Shown piece after piece: positions 17,879 to 27,365 of a DNA stretch of 38,646 bases. This DNA is from Acidovorax delafieldii 2AN (lineage in GTDB: Bacteria > Pseudomonadota > Gammaproteobacteria > Burkholderiales > Burkholderiaceae_C): the NCBI RefSeq assembly GCF_000175235.1, contig NZ_ACQT01000018.1, positions 1 to 38,646 of the forward strand. The letters are read 5' to 3'. Position 1 is the stretch's first letter. The number at the start of each line of letters is the position of its first letter. Position numbers and translations under genes: made by a program. The notes under the pieces are model-generated. The model did no database searches and had not been told where the DNA came from. It saw only the letters and a list, made by a program, of their open reading frames with translations.

Positions 17879-19750
17879 CTACAGGGCCTGCACGTTCTTG
17901 CCCGCCAGGGCTTCGCGAATACCGCGGTTCATGCGCTGCGCCGCGAATGCCTCGGTGCCTTTGGCCAGTGCCTGCGTCGCTGCCTCGATGGCTGCGGCGT
18001 CGTCGGCATCGCGCTGCGCGCTCAGGGCGGCCATCAGCACTTCGATGGCAACCCGCTCGGAGGGCTCCAGCACCTCGCCGTCCGCGTCCAGCGCGCTTTG
18101 CGTGGCCATCAGCATGCGGTCAGCGTCGACCCGTGCTTCCACCACGGCGCGGGTGCGCATGTCCTGCGCTGCGGTCGCGAAGCCATCCTGCAGCATGCGT
18201 GCGATCTGGTCGTCCGACAGACCGTAGGAGGGTTTCACGTCGATACGGGCTTCGACCCCACTGCCCTGCTCACGGGCGCTCACGCTCAGCAGGCCATCGG
18301 CATCGACGGTGAAAGTCACGCGGATGCGCGCAGCCCCGGCCGCTATGGGTGGGATGCCGCGCAACTCGAAGCGGGCCAGACTGCGGCAGTCCTGAACCAG
18401 ATCGCGCTCGCCCTGCACCACGTGGATGGCCAGGGCCGTCTGGCCATCCTTGTAGGTGGTGAAATCCTGCGCCTTGGCCGTGGGAATGGTCTCGTTGCGG
18501 CCTACGATACGCTCGACCAGGCCGCCCATGGTCTCAATGCCCAGCGACAGCGGAATCACATCGAGCAGGAGCAAGTCGCCCGCCGTGTTGTTGCCCGCGA
18601 GCTGATTGGCCTGGATGGCAGCGCCCAAAGCCACCACCTCGTCCGGGTTGAGGTTGGTCAGCGGCTCCTTGCCAAAAAATTCAGCCACCGCGCGCTGCAC
18701 CTGGGGCATGCGGGTGGATCCGCCCACCATGACCACGCCCTGCACGTCGTCGCGTGAAAGCTTGGCGTCGCGCAAGACACGGCGCACCGCCGCCATCGAG
18801 CGGGCAGTCAGGTCGGCAGTCGCGGCGTCAAAATCAGATCTTTTGACCTCGAAATGCAGGCGACCGCCTGCCATATCTGCAGTGAACGCTACGATTTCAG
18901 AAGCAGTCAGCGCCTCCTTGCAGGCCCGTGCCGCCATGCGGATCGCGGCCTTGTCGGCGGGTGTTTCGGCCGTGCGCCCCTGCTGCTTGAGCACCCAGTT
19001 GGCCAGCGCCGCGTCGTAGTCGTCACCTCCGAGGGCCGAGTCCCCACCTGTGGCGATCACTTCGAAGACGCCCTGCGTCAGCCGCAGCACCGAGATGTCG
19101 AATGTGCCGCCGCCCAGGTCATAGACCGCATAGACGCCCTCGCTGGCGTTGTCGAGACCGTAAGCAATGGCCGCCGCGGTTGGTTCGTTGATCAGGCGCA
19201 GCAAACGGATGCCAGCAAGCTGGGCGGCGTCCTTGGTTGCCTGTCGCTGGGCGTCGTCGAAATAGGCCGGCACGGTGATCACCGCACCGTACAGGTCGTC
19301 GTTGAAAGTATCCTCGGCCCGGTAGCGCAGCGTGGCGAGAATTTCCGCGCTGATCTCCACCGGCGACTTCACGCCTGCGGCCGTCACCAGCCCCACCATG
19401 CCCCCCACTCCCTGGGCCGGGTTCTGGACGAACTCGTAGGGCAGCTGCCCCGCTTGTGCCACGTCCTGCAGCCCGCGGCCCATGAAACGTTTGGCCGACG
19501 CGATGGTGTTGCGCGCATCGCTCGACTGCGCCTCCACCGCCTCGTAGCCAATTTGCCGGCCACCCTGCGCCAGGTAGCGCACCACAGACGGCAGCAGCAC
19601 GCGCCCCTGTGCGTCGGGCAGACACTCGGCCACACCGTTGCGCACGGCCGCCACCAGGGAATGGGTTGTGCCCAGGTCGATGCCGACCGCGATGCGCCGC
19701 TGGTGCGGGTCGGGGGACTGGCCTGGCTCGGAAATCTGCAAAAGCGCCAT
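17879..19750 (-). CDS. hscA: Fe-S protein assembly Hsp70 chaperone HscA
   Basis: Specialised Hsp70 that, with HscB, releases the cluster from IscU. 623 aa (E. coli 616). ATPase domain signatures: [15 protein letters not shown] (about 22-36), the [13 protein letters not shown] phosphate loop, and [14 protein letters not shown] substrate-binding domain begins near residue 400 ([17 protein letters not shown]) with a helical lid to the end. The N-terminal [19 protein letters not shown] is typical for HscA rather than DnaK, and the C terminus lacks the DnaK EEVD-like tail. 66 bp after hscB, same strand. Confidence 0.97.
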   Translation of the reverse strand: MALLQISEPGQSPDPHQRRIAVGIDLGTTHSLVAAVRNGVAECLPDAQGRVLLPSVVRYLAQGGRQIGYEAVEAQSSDARNTIASAKRFMGRGLQDVAQAGQLPYEFVQNPAQGVGGMVGLVTAAGVKSPVEISAEILATLRYRAEDTFNDDLYGAVITVPAYFDDAQRQATKDAAQLAGIRLLRLINEPTAAAIAYGLDNASEGVYAVYDLGGGTFDISVLRLTQGVFEVIATGGDSALGGDDYDAALANWVLKQQGRTAETPADKAAIRMAARACKEALTASEIVAFTADMAGGRLHFEVKRSDFDAATADLTARSMAAVRRVLRDAKLSRDDVQGVVMVGGSTRMPQVQRAVAEFFGKEPLTNLNPDEVVALGAAIQANQLAGNNTAGDLLLLDVIPLSLGIETMGGLVERIVGRNETIPTAKAQDFTTYKDGQTALAIHVVQGERDLVQDCRSLARFELRGIPPIAAGAARIRVTFTVDADGLLSVSAREQGSGVEARIDVKPSYGLSDDQIARMLQDGFATAAQDMRTRAVVEARVDADRMLMATQSALDADGEVLEPSERVAIEVLMAALSAQRDADDAAAIEAATQALAKGTEAFAAQRMNRGIREALAGKNVQAL

Positions 19751-19816
19751 GAAATTCTTGTGTTCGACGAGTGAAACCCCTGTACTGCGAAAAGCGCCGC
19801 GCGAGGGGAACTAGCG

Positions 19817-20335
19817 CTATTGTCCCAGTTGATCCCGCCGGCGTTCGATATCCTGCGCAAATCGCGCAATGAACATGAGGGCTCTGACCTGCCGCGCAGC
19901 GCCCGCATAGTCGCCCTGCTCATCAAGCAAGCGCGCGCAAAGAGCCAGGGCGTCGGCGCGCGCCTTGCCGACCTCGTCATCCAGGGCATCAAATTCAGAG
20001 GCCGTATGCGCGTCTTCCAGCGATTCGCGCCATTCCATCTGCTGCATCAGGAAGGCTGCGGGCATGGCGGTGTTGTCTTCGGCCTGGATGGGGGCACCAT
20101 GCAACTCGCACAGGTAGGCGGCGCGGCGCATCGGGTCTTTCAAGCGCTGGTAGGCCTCATTGATGCGCACCGACCATTGCATGGCCACCCTCTGCGCCGC
20201 GGCACCCTGCGCGGCAAACCGGTCGGGGTGCGCCTCGCGCTGGAGCTCTTTCCAGCGCGCATCGAGCGCAGCCCGGTCTTGCGCGAAGCGCAGAGGCACG
20301 CCAAAGAGTTCAAAGTCGTCGGATTGAAGATTCAT
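19817..20335 (-). CDS. hscB: Fe-S assembly co-chaperone HscB
   Basis: J-domain co-chaperone that delivers IscU to HscA. 172 aa. The J domain at the N terminus has HPD at residues 36-38 (REAHPDRF); the C-terminal three-helix IscU-binding domain includes FLMQQMEWRESLEDA, a family hallmark. It follows iscA, but an intrinsic terminator lies in the 77-bp spacer, so it may rely on read-through or its own promoter. Confidence 0.96.
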   Translation of the reverse strand: MNLQSDDFELFGVPLRFAQDRAALDARWKELQREAHPDRFAAQGAAAQRVAMQWSVRINEAYQRLKDPMRRAAYLCELHGAPIQAEDNTAMPAAFLMQQMEWRESLEDAHTASEFDALDDEVGKARADALALCARLLDEQGDYAGAARQVRALMFIARFAQDIERRRDQLGQ

Positions 20336-20349
20336 ACTCGGTCCACCGA

Positions 20350-20390
20350 ATCAATAAAAAACCGCCATCACGCAATGCGGTGGCGGTTTG
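20350..20390 (-). terminator. Intrinsic terminator between iscA and hscB
   Basis: 9-bp arms AAACCGCCA / TGGCGGTTT (20359-20367 and 20381-20389) with a 13-nt loop, followed on the minus strand by a T6 run. It falls inside the isc-hsc cluster, after iscA and before hscB. Confidence 0.85.
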
Positions 20391-20412
20391 GCAGCGGCGC
20401 AGCCGGGCAACC

Positions 20413-20736
20413 TCAGACGCGGAAGCTCTCTCCGCAGCCGCAGCGGTCCCGCTCATTCGGATTGTTGAACCGGAAGCCCTCATTCAAGCCTTCCCGCACA
20501 AAATCCAGTTCGGTGCCGTCAATGTAGGCAAGGCTCTTGGGATCGATCAGCACCTTGACACCGTGATTCTCGAAAACGATGTCTTCGGGCTCGGCGTCAT
20601 CCACGTATTCCAGCTTGTAGGCCAGGCCTGAACACCCCGTGGTCTTCACTCCAAGGCGCACCCCGAGCCCCTTGCCTCTGCGCGCCAGGTAGCGGGTCAC
20701 GTGCCGGGCGGCGGCTTCAGTCAGCGTGATGGCCAT
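20413..20736 (-). CDS. iscA: Iron-sulfur cluster assembly protein IscA (A-type carrier)
   Basis: A-type carrier that receives clusters from IscU and passes them to apo-proteins. 107 aa, the normal length. The three cluster/iron cysteines are C35 (TTGCSGLAY), C99 and C101 (RCGCGESF). Start ATG 20734-20736 is 2 bp after the iscU stop; a longer in-frame extension into iscU is rejected on family length. Last gene before the terminator. Confidence 0.96.
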   Translation of the reverse strand: MAITLTEAAARHVTRYLARRGKGLGVRLGVKTTGCSGLAYKLEYVDDAEPEDIVFENHGVKVLIDPKSLAYIDGTELDFVREGLNEGFRFNNPNERDRCGCGESFRV

Positions 20737-20738
20737 GG

Positions 20739-21140
20739 TCAGGCTGCGGCCACCGCAGTGCTGTGCTTGGCCTTGTAGTCGTTGACGGCGGCCTTGATCG
20801 CGTCTTCGGCCAGGATGGAACAATGGATCTTGACAGGAGGCAGCGCCAGTTCTTCGGCAATCTCGCTGTTCTTGAGCGCTGCGGCCTCGTCCAGTGTCTT
20901 GCCCTTGACCCACTCGGTCACCAGCGACGACGACGCAATGGCAGAACCGCAGCCATAGGTCTTGAACCGGGCGTCCTCGATCACGCCGGTTTCAGGATTC
21001 ACCTTGATCTGCAGCTTCATCACGTCGCCGCAGGCGGGCGCACCCACCATGCCGGTTCCCACCGATTCGTCACCCTTGTCGAACGAACCCACGTTACGGG
21101 GGTTCTCGTAATGGTCCACCACTTTGTCTGAATAAGCCAT
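20739..21140 (-). CDS. iscU: Fe-S cluster scaffold IscU
   Basis: Scaffold on which the cluster is built from IscS-derived sulfur. 133 aa. Cluster ligands C37, C64 and C107 with the regulatory Asp (D39, ACGD), and the HscA-recognition motif LPPVK at 100-104, are all intact. Starts [20 protein letters not shown]. 29 bp after iscS and 2 bp before iscA: a tight operon. Confidence 0.97.
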   Translation of the reverse strand: MAYSDKVVDHYENPRNVGSFDKGDESVGTGMVGAPACGDVMKLQIKVNPETGVIEDARFKTYGCGSAIASSSLVTEWVKGKTLDEAAALKNSEIAEELALPPVKIHCSILAEDAIKAAVNDYKAKHSTAVAAA

Positions 21141-21169
21141 GATCTGTACCTCTTCAATGCTTCAAGCTG

Positions 21170-22390
21170 TCAATGCGCCGCCCACTGGATGGTGCTGATG
21201 TCAATGCCGTCCTTGTACATCTCCCACAAAGGACTGAGTTCACGCAACCGGGCCACGTTTTCACGGATGGTGCCGATGGCATAGTCGATCTCTTCTTCGG
21301 TGGTGAACCGGCCAATGGTCATGCGCAGGCTGCTATGGGCCAGCTCATCGCTTCGGCCCAAAGCGCGCAAGACGTAGCTGGGTTCCAGGCTGGCCGAAGT
21401 GCAAGCCGAGCCCGAGGACACGGCCAGGCCCTTGATACCCATGATCAGGGATTCGCCTTCCACGAAGTTGAAACTCATGTTCAGGTTCTGGGGCACGCGG
21501 TGCTCCAGGCTGCCGTTGATGAACACTTGCTCGATATCCTTCAAGCCGTCGAGCAGCCGCTGCTGCAGGGCCTTGGCCTTGGCGTTGCCCTCGGCCATTT
21601 CTTCCTTGGCAATACGGAAGGCCTCGCCCATGCCCACGATCTGGTGCGTGGGCAACGTGCCGGACCGCATGCCGCGCTCATGTCCACCGCCGTGCATCTG
21701 CGCCTCCAGGCGCACACGGGGCTTGCGACGCACATACAGCGCACCGATGCCCTTGGGGCCGTAGGTCTTGTGGGCGGTCATGCTCATCAGATCGATGGGC
21801 AGCTTGCTCATGTCGATTTCGACCCGGCCCGTGGCCTGCGCGGCATCCACATGCAACAGGATGCCTTTTTCGCGGCACAGGGCGCCAATGGCCGGAATGT
21901 CCTGGATCACGCCAATCTCGTTGTTCACAAACAGGATGCTGACCAGGATGGTGTCAGCTCGCAAGGCGGCCTTCAGGGCCTCCATGTTCACCAAACCGTC
22001 TTCCTGCACGTCCAGGTAAGTCACCTCGAAGCCCTGGCGCTCGAGTTCGCGCATGGTGTCCAGCACGGCCTTGTGCTCTGTCTTGAGGGTAATGAGGTGC
22101 TTGCCCTTGCCTTGGTAAAAATGGGCAGCGCCCTTCAAGGCGAGGTTGATGGACTCGGTGGCTCCGCTGGTCCAGACAATTTCGCGTGGATCGGCTCCGA
22201 TCAGGTCTGCCACCTGCACGCGGGCCTTTTCCACGGCCTCTTCGGCTTCCCAGCCCCAGGCATGGCTGCGGGACGCGGGATTGCCAAAATGTTCGCGCAG
22301 CCACGGGATCATGGCGTCCACGACGCGCGGATCGACCGGGGTTGTTGCACCGTAATCGAGATAGATGGGGAAATGCGGGGTCATATCCAT
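21170..22390 (-). CDS. iscS: Cysteine desulfurase IscS
   Basis: PLP enzyme that removes sulfur from cysteine for Fe-S clusters and thio-modified tRNA. 406 aa (E. coli 404). PLP lysine K208 in [10 protein letters not shown]; persulfide cysteine C330 in [18 protein letters not shown]-terminal [15 protein letters not shown]. Start at 22390 or the internal ATG two codons later ([11 protein letters not shown]) are both possible. 102 bp after iscR. Confidence 0.97.
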   Translation of the reverse strand: MDMTPHFPIYLDYGATTPVDPRVVDAMIPWLREHFGNPASRSHAWGWEAEEAVEKARVQVADLIGADPREIVWTSGATESINLALKGAAHFYQGKGKHLITLKTEHKAVLDTMRELERQGFEVTYLDVQEDGLVNMEALKAALRADTILVSILFVNNEIGVIQDIPAIGALCREKGILLHVDAAQATGRVEIDMSKLPIDLMSMTAHKTYGPKGIGALYVRRKPRVRLEAQMHGGGHERGMRSGTLPTHQIVGMGEAFRIAKEEMAEGNAKAKALQQRLLDGLKDIEQVFINGSLEHRVPQNLNMSFNFVEGESLIMGIKGLAVSSGSACTSASLEPSYVLRALGRSDELAHSSLRMTIGRFTTEEEIDYAIGTIRENVARLRELSPLWEMYKDGIDISTIQWAAH

Positions 22391-22492
22391 GGCTGGCTCA
22401 GTAAGGGTTTCTGGCTGGCAACAAAAAGCAATACATTCAGGATGCGGTCAAGGCGCTGCCGGCCCCAGGGCCGCAACGAAAGCGTACGCCGA

Positions 22493-23029
22493 TCAGGACT
22501 TGGCGAACACGTTGCCCAGCGCGAACACCGAATTCGGCGCATTCACGCGGATGGGCTTGACGACCGGGGTGGTCGAGATCGCACGCCGTGCCACGGGCTT
22601 GTCCTCAATCTGAACGCCCTTGGCCAATTGCTCGTCCACCAGCTTTTGCAGCGTGACGGAATCAAGAAACTCGACCATGCGCTGGTTGAGCGATGCCCAC
22701 AGTTCGTGGGTCATGCAGCGCCCCGCCTCGCCCAGGCAGTTCTCCTTGCCACCGCACTGGGTCGCATCGATGGGCTCGTCCACCGAAACGATGATGTCGG
22801 CCACGGTGATGTCAGCCGCTTTGCGGGCCAGGGTGTAGCCACCGCCCGGCCCCCGGGTGGACTCGACGAGTTCATGGCGACGCAGTTTGCCGAATAGCTG
22901 CTCGAGGTAGGACAGCGAAATCTGCTGCCGTTGGCTGATGGCAGCCAGCGTGACGGGACCATTGTTCTGGCGCAACGCCAAGTCGATCATGGCAGTGACC
23001 GCAAATCGGCCTTTGGTTGTGAGACGCAT
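22493..23029 (-). CDS. iscR: Fe-S cluster regulator IscR (Rrf2 family)
   Basis: Represses the isc operon when it carries a [2Fe-2S] cluster, so assembly matches need. 178 aa. Winged helix at residues 1-60 (MRLTTKGRFAVTAMIDLAL). Cluster ligands C92, C98 and C105 plus H108: the last Cys/His pair is shifted by one residue against E. coli because of a one-residue longer loop. The Ala/Val-rich C-terminal tail (about 145-178) is likely disordered. AAGGAG lies 7 bases before the ATG. A 33-codon frame ends 14 bp upstream of the ATG. Confidence 0.96.
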   Translation of the reverse strand: MRLTTKGRFAVTAMIDLALRQNNGPVTLAAISQRQQISLSYLEQLFGKLRRHELVESTRGPGGGYTLARKAADITVADIIVSVDEPIDATQCGGKENCLGEAGRCMTHELWASLNQRMVEFLDSVTLQKLVDEQLAKGVQIEDKPVARRAISTTPVVKPIRVNAPNSVFALGNVFAKS

Positions 23030-23043
23030 CGCAAGCTCCTTGT

Positions 23044-23145
23044 CTAGGCTTGTTCATTGGAAAACAGCAGGCCTTGGTACTTGGCGCCAAGCCTGCCACC
23101 GTCTCCGCCCTTACCCCGCCCAGCCTTCTGGGACGGGCCCTTCAT
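23044..23145 (-). CDS. Candidate 33-aa leader peptide upstream of iscR
   Basis: Reading frame of 33 codons, ATG 23143-23145 to TAG 23044-23046, starting MKGPSQKAGRGKGG and ending LLFSNEQA. It is the first ATG after the predicted transcription start, preceded by an AAAAGAG ribosome-site-like stretch, and its stop is 14 bp before the iscR ATG. The peptide is Gly/Lys/Arg-rich. Third positions are mostly G or C, as in real genes here. The frame contains two possible RNA hairpins: CCCAG/CTGGG, and CAGGC-TTGG pairing with CCAAGGCCTG. It could be a leader peptide, a small protein or chance. No family is recognised. Confidence 0.4.
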   Translation of the reverse strand: MKGPSQKAGRGKGGDGGRLGAKYQGLLFSNEQA

Positions 23146-23175
23146 CGTGGGCTCTTTTGTTGAGTGTTTTGTGGG

Positions 23176-23210
23176 AGTATATCACAAATCCCTATTGAAT
23201 TTGTCGGGTT
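23176..23210 (-). promoter_or_regulatory. iscR promoter with IscR-box-like sequence
   Basis: On the minus strand an extended -10 (TGA then TATACT, 23176-23181) lies downstream of AACCCGAC...AATAGGGATT (23187-23210), an imperfect dyad resembling type 1 IscR sites, which overlap the -35 region and let holo-IscR repress. No good -35 is present, as expected for an activator/repressor-controlled extended -10 promoter. The transcript would begin near 23169, giving a leader of about 140 nt. Confidence 0.6.
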
Positions 23211-23267
23211 AAAAAACCAACAGGTCACAAACGAACCGGAAAGTTTCTTATTCCCCAATAACCCTAG

Positions 23268-25370
23268 TCACAGCGAGACCGAGTCGCTGCCATGTGCTCC
23301 GAAGGCCCGGTCCTTGAGCCGCGTGAGCTGGTCGCGCACCTGCGCTGCCTGTTCAAACTCCAGATTGCGCGCATGTTCCAGCATGAGCTTTTCAAGCCGC
23401 TTGATCTCGCGCGCCACGTCTTTTTCGGACATGTCTTCCACCTTGGCACGCTGAAGGGCCTCTTGCTCCAGCCGTTCCGCATCCTTGCCCGCTTTTTCGC
23501 TGTAGACACCGTCAATCAGGTCTCTTACCCGCTTGACAATGCTGCGCGGCGTGATTCCATGGGCTTCGTTGTATGCGATCTGTTTGAGGCGCCGGCGTTC
23601 CGTCTCGCCCATGGCTTTCTTCATCGACTCCGTGATGCGGTCGGCATACAGGATGGCGTGGCCGTTCTGGTTGCGGGCAGCGCGGCCAATGGTCTGGATC
23701 AGGCTGCGCTCGGCGCGCAGAAAACCTTCCTTGTCAGCGTCCAGAATCGCCACCAGAGACACTTCAGGGATGTCCAGGCCCTCGCGCAACAGATTGATAC
23801 CCACCAGTACATCGAAGCTGCCCAGCCGCAGGTCACGGATGATCTCCACCCGCTCCACGGTGTCCACATCACTGTGCAGGTAGCGCACCTTCACGCCGTT
23901 GTCGGTCAGATAGTCGGTCAACTGCTCGGCCATGCGCTTGGTGAGCGTGGTAATGAGTACGCGTTCATGCTTTTCGACGCGAATGCGTATTTCTTGCAGC
24001 ACGTCATCCACCTGATGCATGGCCGGGCGCACTTCGACCACGGGGTCCACCAGGCCCGTGGGGCGCACCACCTGGTCCACCACCTGGCCAGCGTGGGTTT
24101 TCTCGTAATCGGCTGGCGTGGCCGACACGAAAATGACCTGCCGCATGCGCTGCTCGAATTCCTCGAACTTGAGCGGCCGGTTGTCCAGCGCCGAAGGCAG
24201 TCGAAAGCCGTATTCGACCAGCGTCGTCTTGCGCGCACGGTCCCCGTTGTACATGGCCGAGAGCTGCCCGATCATCTGGTGGCTCTCGTCCAGGAACATG
24301 ATCGAATCCTTGGGCATGTAGTCGGTCAACGTGCTGGGCGGGTCGCCCGGCGCCGAGCCTGAGAGGTGGCGCGTGTAGTTCTCGATGCCCTTGCAGTGCC
24401 CCACTTCGCTGAGCATCTCCAGATCAAAGCGCGTGCGTTGCTCGAGCCGCTGCGCCTCCACCAGCTTGCCTTCGGCCAGCAATTGCTGCAGGCGCTCGGC
24501 CAGTTCGATCTTGATGGTCTCCACCGCCGCCAGAACCTTGTCGCGCGGCGTGACGTAGTGGCTGCTGGGGTACACGGTAAAACGCGGAATCTTCTGCTTG
24601 ACGCGGCCCGTGAGCGGGTCAAAGAGCTGCAGGCTCTCGATCTCGTCGTCAAACAGTTCAATGCGAATGGCCAGCTCCGAGTGTTCGGCCGGAAACACGT
24701 CGATGGTGTCCCCGCGCACACGGAATTTGCCGCGCGAGAAATCGGCTTCGTTGCGCTGGTACTGCATGCGGATCAGCTGGGCAATCACGTCGCGCTGGCC
24801 AAGTTGGTCGCCCACGCGCAGCGTCATCACCATGCGGTGGTAGCTCTCGGGCTCGCCGATGCCGTAGATGGCCGACACGGTGGCCACGATCACCACGTCG
24901 CGCCGCTCCATCAGGCTCTTGGTGCAGGACAGCCGCATCTGCTCGATGTGCTCGTTGATCGCGCTGTCCTTCTCGATGAACAGGTCACGCTGCGGCACGT
25001 AGGCCTCGGGCTGGTAGTAGTCGTAGTAGCTCACGAAGTACTCGACGGCGTTCTTGGGGAAGAACTCGCGGAACTCGCTGTAGAGCTGTGCAGCCAGCGT
25101 CTTGTTGGGCGCGAACACGATGGCCGGGCGGCCCATGCGGGCGATCACATTGGCCATGGTGAACGTCTTGCCCGAGCCCGTCACGCCCAGAAGCGTCTGA
25201 AAGGTTTCGCCATCGCGCAGCCCCTCCACCAGCTTGTCGATGGCCTCGGGCTGGTCGCCCGCCGGGGGGTACGGCTGGAACAGTTCAAAAGGCGAATCGG
25301 GAAAGCGAACAAACTCCCCCTCTGGCGTGGATGGCGCGGTTTCGGTCAGTTCCAGCATGGGCGTGGTCAA
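23268..25370 (-). CDS. uvrB: Excinuclease ABC subunit B
   Basis: Damage-verifying helicase-like subunit of nucleotide excision repair. 700 aa, with an N-terminal extension of about 25 residues over E. coli. Walker A GVTGSGKT; the DNA-inserting beta-hairpin [26 protein letters not shown] motif II in IMFLDESHQ; helicase motif [11 protein letters not shown]; and a C-terminal UVR domain ([21 protein letters not shown]). The start may be at 25370 or the internal ATG four codons later. Upstream of iscR on the same strand; divergent from the aminotransferase. Confidence 0.97.
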   Translation of the reverse strand: MTTPMLELTETAPSTPEGEFVRFPDSPFELFQPYPPAGDQPEAIDKLVEGLRDGETFQTLLGVTGSGKTFTMANVIARMGRPAIVFAPNKTLAAQLYSEFREFFPKNAVEYFVSYYDYYQPEAYVPQRDLFIEKDSAINEHIEQMRLSCTKSLMERRDVVIVATVSAIYGIGEPESYHRMVMTLRVGDQLGQRDVIAQLIRMQYQRNEADFSRGKFRVRGDTIDVFPAEHSELAIRIELFDDEIESLQLFDPLTGRVKQKIPRFTVYPSSHYVTPRDKVLAAVETIKIELAERLQQLLAEGKLVEAQRLEQRTRFDLEMLSEVGHCKGIENYTRHLSGSAPGDPPSTLTDYMPKDSIMFLDESHQMIGQLSAMYNGDRARKTTLVEYGFRLPSALDNRPLKFEEFEQRMRQVIFVSATPADYEKTHAGQVVDQVVRPTGLVDPVVEVRPAMHQVDDVLQEIRIRVEKHERVLITTLTKRMAEQLTDYLTDNGVKVRYLHSDVDTVERVEIIRDLRLGSFDVLVGINLLREGLDIPEVSLVAILDADKEGFLRAERSLIQTIGRAARNQNGHAILYADRITESMKKAMGETERRRLKQIAYNEAHGITPRSIVKRVRDLIDGVYSEKAGKDAERLEQEALQRAKVEDMSEKDVAREIKRLEKLMLEHARNLEFEQAAQVRDQLTRLKDRAFGAHGSDSVSL

Positions 25371-25463
25371 CGTTGGCGGTGGGCGGGCCGTTAAAATCGG
25401 CGGAACCTGGCACAGTACACCACGCCCGGATTCTTCGCTACTGACAACCTTTCAAGGATTTTC

Positions 25464-26673
25464 ATGTCTCTGTTCACCGCCGTCGAAATGGCCCCCCGCG
25501 ACCCCCATCCTGGGTCTCAACGAGCAATTCAACGCCGACACCAACCCCAACAAGGTCAACCTGGGCGTGGGCGTCTATTTCGACGACAACGGCAAGCTGC
25601 CCCTGCTGCAGTGCGTGCAAGCCGCTGAAAAGACCATGATGGAAAAGCCCACCGCCCGTGGCTACCTGCCCATCGACGGTATTGCCGCCTACGATGCCGC
25701 CGTGAAGGGCCTCGTGTTCGGAGCTGACTCTGAAGTAGTCAAGGGCGGCCGCGTGGCCACGGTGCAGGCCATTGGCGGCACCGGCGGCCTGAAGATCGGC
25801 GCCGACTTCTTGAAAAAGATCAGCCCCAACGCCACCGTGCTGATCTCCGACCCCAGCTGGGAAAACCACCGCGCGCTGTTCACCAACGCCGGCTTCCCGG
25901 TGGACACCTACCCCTACTTCGACCAGAGCGCCAACGGCGGCCTGGGCGGCATCAACTTCGAAGGCATGCTGGCCAAACTGAAGGCCGCCGCAGCCGGCAC
26001 CATCGTGCTGCTGCATGCCTGCTGCCATAACCCCACCGGCTACGACATCACCCCTGCCCAGTGGGACCAGGTCATTGCCGTGGTGAAGGAGCGCAACCTC
26101 ACCGCCTTCCTGGACATGGCCTACCAGGGCTTTGGCTACGGTATCGCTGAAGATGGCGCCGTGATCGCCAAGTTCGTGGCTGCCGGCCTGAACATCTTCG
26201 TGTCCACCAGCTTCTCCAAGAGCTTCAGCCTGTACGGCGAGCGCGTGGGCGCCCTGAGCGTGGTGGGCAGCACCAAGGAAGAAACCGACCGCGTGCTGAG
26301 CCAGCTCAAAATCGCCATCCGCACCAACTACTCCAACCCACCCACCCATGGTGGTGCCATCGTGGCCGCCGTGCTGGGCAACCCCGAGCTGCGCGCTCTG
26401 TGGGAAAAGGAACTGGGCGAGATGCGCGTGCGCATCAAGGCCATGCGCCAGAAGCTGGTGGACGGCCTGAAGGCCGCCGGCGTGACCAAGGACATGTCCT
26501 TCATCACCACGCAGATCGGCATGTTCAGCTATTCGGGCCTGTCCAAGGACCAGATGGTGCGCCTGCGCAGCGAGTTCGGTGTGTACGGCACCGACACCGG
26601 CCGCATGTGCGTGGCTGCGCTCAACAGCAAGAACATCGACTACGTCTGCCAGGCGATTGCCAAGGTCATCTGA
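25464..26673 (+). CDS. Aromatic/aspartate aminotransferase, frame broken by one extra C
   Basis: PLP class I aminotransferase (AspC/TyrB type) that moves amino groups between dicarboxylic or aromatic amino acids and 2-oxoglutarate. ATG 25464 with AAGGA upstream begins MSLFTAVEMAPRDP, but the C5 run at 25502-25506 shifts the frame; removing one C restores PILGLNEQFNADTN and an intact 402-aa protein. Seen downstream: ARGYLPIDG, HACCHNPTGYDIT, PLP lysine in STSFSKSFSLYGERVG, and the C-terminal Arg region FGVYGTDTGRMCVA. No alternative start exists near the N terminus in the downstream frame. A sequencing slip in a homopolymer or a recent mutation are both possible; the lack of other damage favours the former. 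Confidence 0.88.
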
Positions 26674-27316
26674 TCTGACTGAAGAAGCGGCGCTGCGGCG
26701 CCGATTCACGAGCGAAGCGCTCCAGAACCCGCACAACGCGGCCATTCTGGAGCGTTTACCGCTTCTGGGCCTGCCGGATGCCTGGCTTGTGGCTGGCTGC
26801 CTCTTCCAAACCGTTTGGAATCTGCGCTCGGGGTTTGCGCCCACGGCGCACATCAAGGACTACGACCTGTTCTACTTCGACGCGTCAGACCTGTCCGAAG
26901 CGGCAGAACAAAAGGTGCAAGCCCGCGTCACCGCCCTCTTTGCCGACCTGCTCGTCACCGTGGAGGCAAAGAACCAGGCGCGCGTACATCTCTGGTACGA
27001 GCACTGGTTCGGCTACCCGTACGACGCACTCGAGTCCGCGCGCCGGGGTATTGATCGGTTTCTGGTGCCCTGCACCTGCGTGGGCCTGCAGCCCGGCGCA
27101 CAGGCGCCGACAGATGCGCCAACCCTGTACGCCCCGTATGGCCTCAAAGAACTGTATGCCGGAATCTTGCGGCCCAATCCGCTGTGTCCCCATCTGCCGC
27201 TGTTCGAGGCCAAGGCCCGGAGTTACCGTGAACGCTGGGGCTGGCTGGAAACCCGGGAGATGGTTCGCCCCCATCGGGCGGCCCCACCCTCTGACTCAAG
27301 ACTTTCAGGCCCCTAG
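26657..27316 (+). CDS. DUF925/NTP_transf_6-type nucleotidyltransferase-like protein
   Basis: About 219 aa from TTG 26657, which overlaps the aminotransferase end. Homologous-looking sequence (TEEAALRRRFTSEALQNP) begins at a CTG at 26675; no ATG is suitable, so the start is uncertain (GTG 26579 is further upstream). The motif WLVAGCLFQTVWN followed by HIKDYDLFYFD with acidic metal-binding residues matches the nucleotidyltransferase-fold PF06042 family. Substrate is unknown. Translational coupling to the aminotransferase is likely. The last codons run into a repeat element, which supplies the tail (SDSRLSGP). Confidence 0.72.
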   Translation: MPRSSDLTEEAALRRRFTSEALQNPHNAAILERLPLLGLPDAWLVAGCLFQTVWNLRSGFAPTAHIKDYDLFYFDASDLSEAAEQKVQARVTALFADLLVTVEAKNQARVHLWYEHWFGYPYDALESARRGIDRFLVPCTCVGLQPGAQAPTDAPTLYAPYGLKELYAGILRPNPLCPHLPLFEAKARSYRERWGWLETREMVRPHRAAPPSDSRLSGP

Positions 27317-27351
27317 CGCAGGATTGGCGGTCGTAAGAAGCTATCAGAAGT
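27303..27351 (-). repeat. ATAGC repeat element, degenerate copy
   Basis: On the minus strand: TTCTGATAGC, TTCTTACG, a spacer, then TGCGCTAGGGGCC and TGAAAG. The order matches the element at 6880-6928, though the arms no longer pair perfectly. It separates the convergent nucleotidyltransferase-like and ygiD-like genes, and the stop of the former lies inside it. Confidence 0.55.
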
Positions 27352-27365
27352 AGAGCAAATCAACA

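Noticed and set aside
21173-22897. Long plus-strand frame opposite iscS and iscR
   Set aside because: Antisense to two well-supported genes; no motifs.
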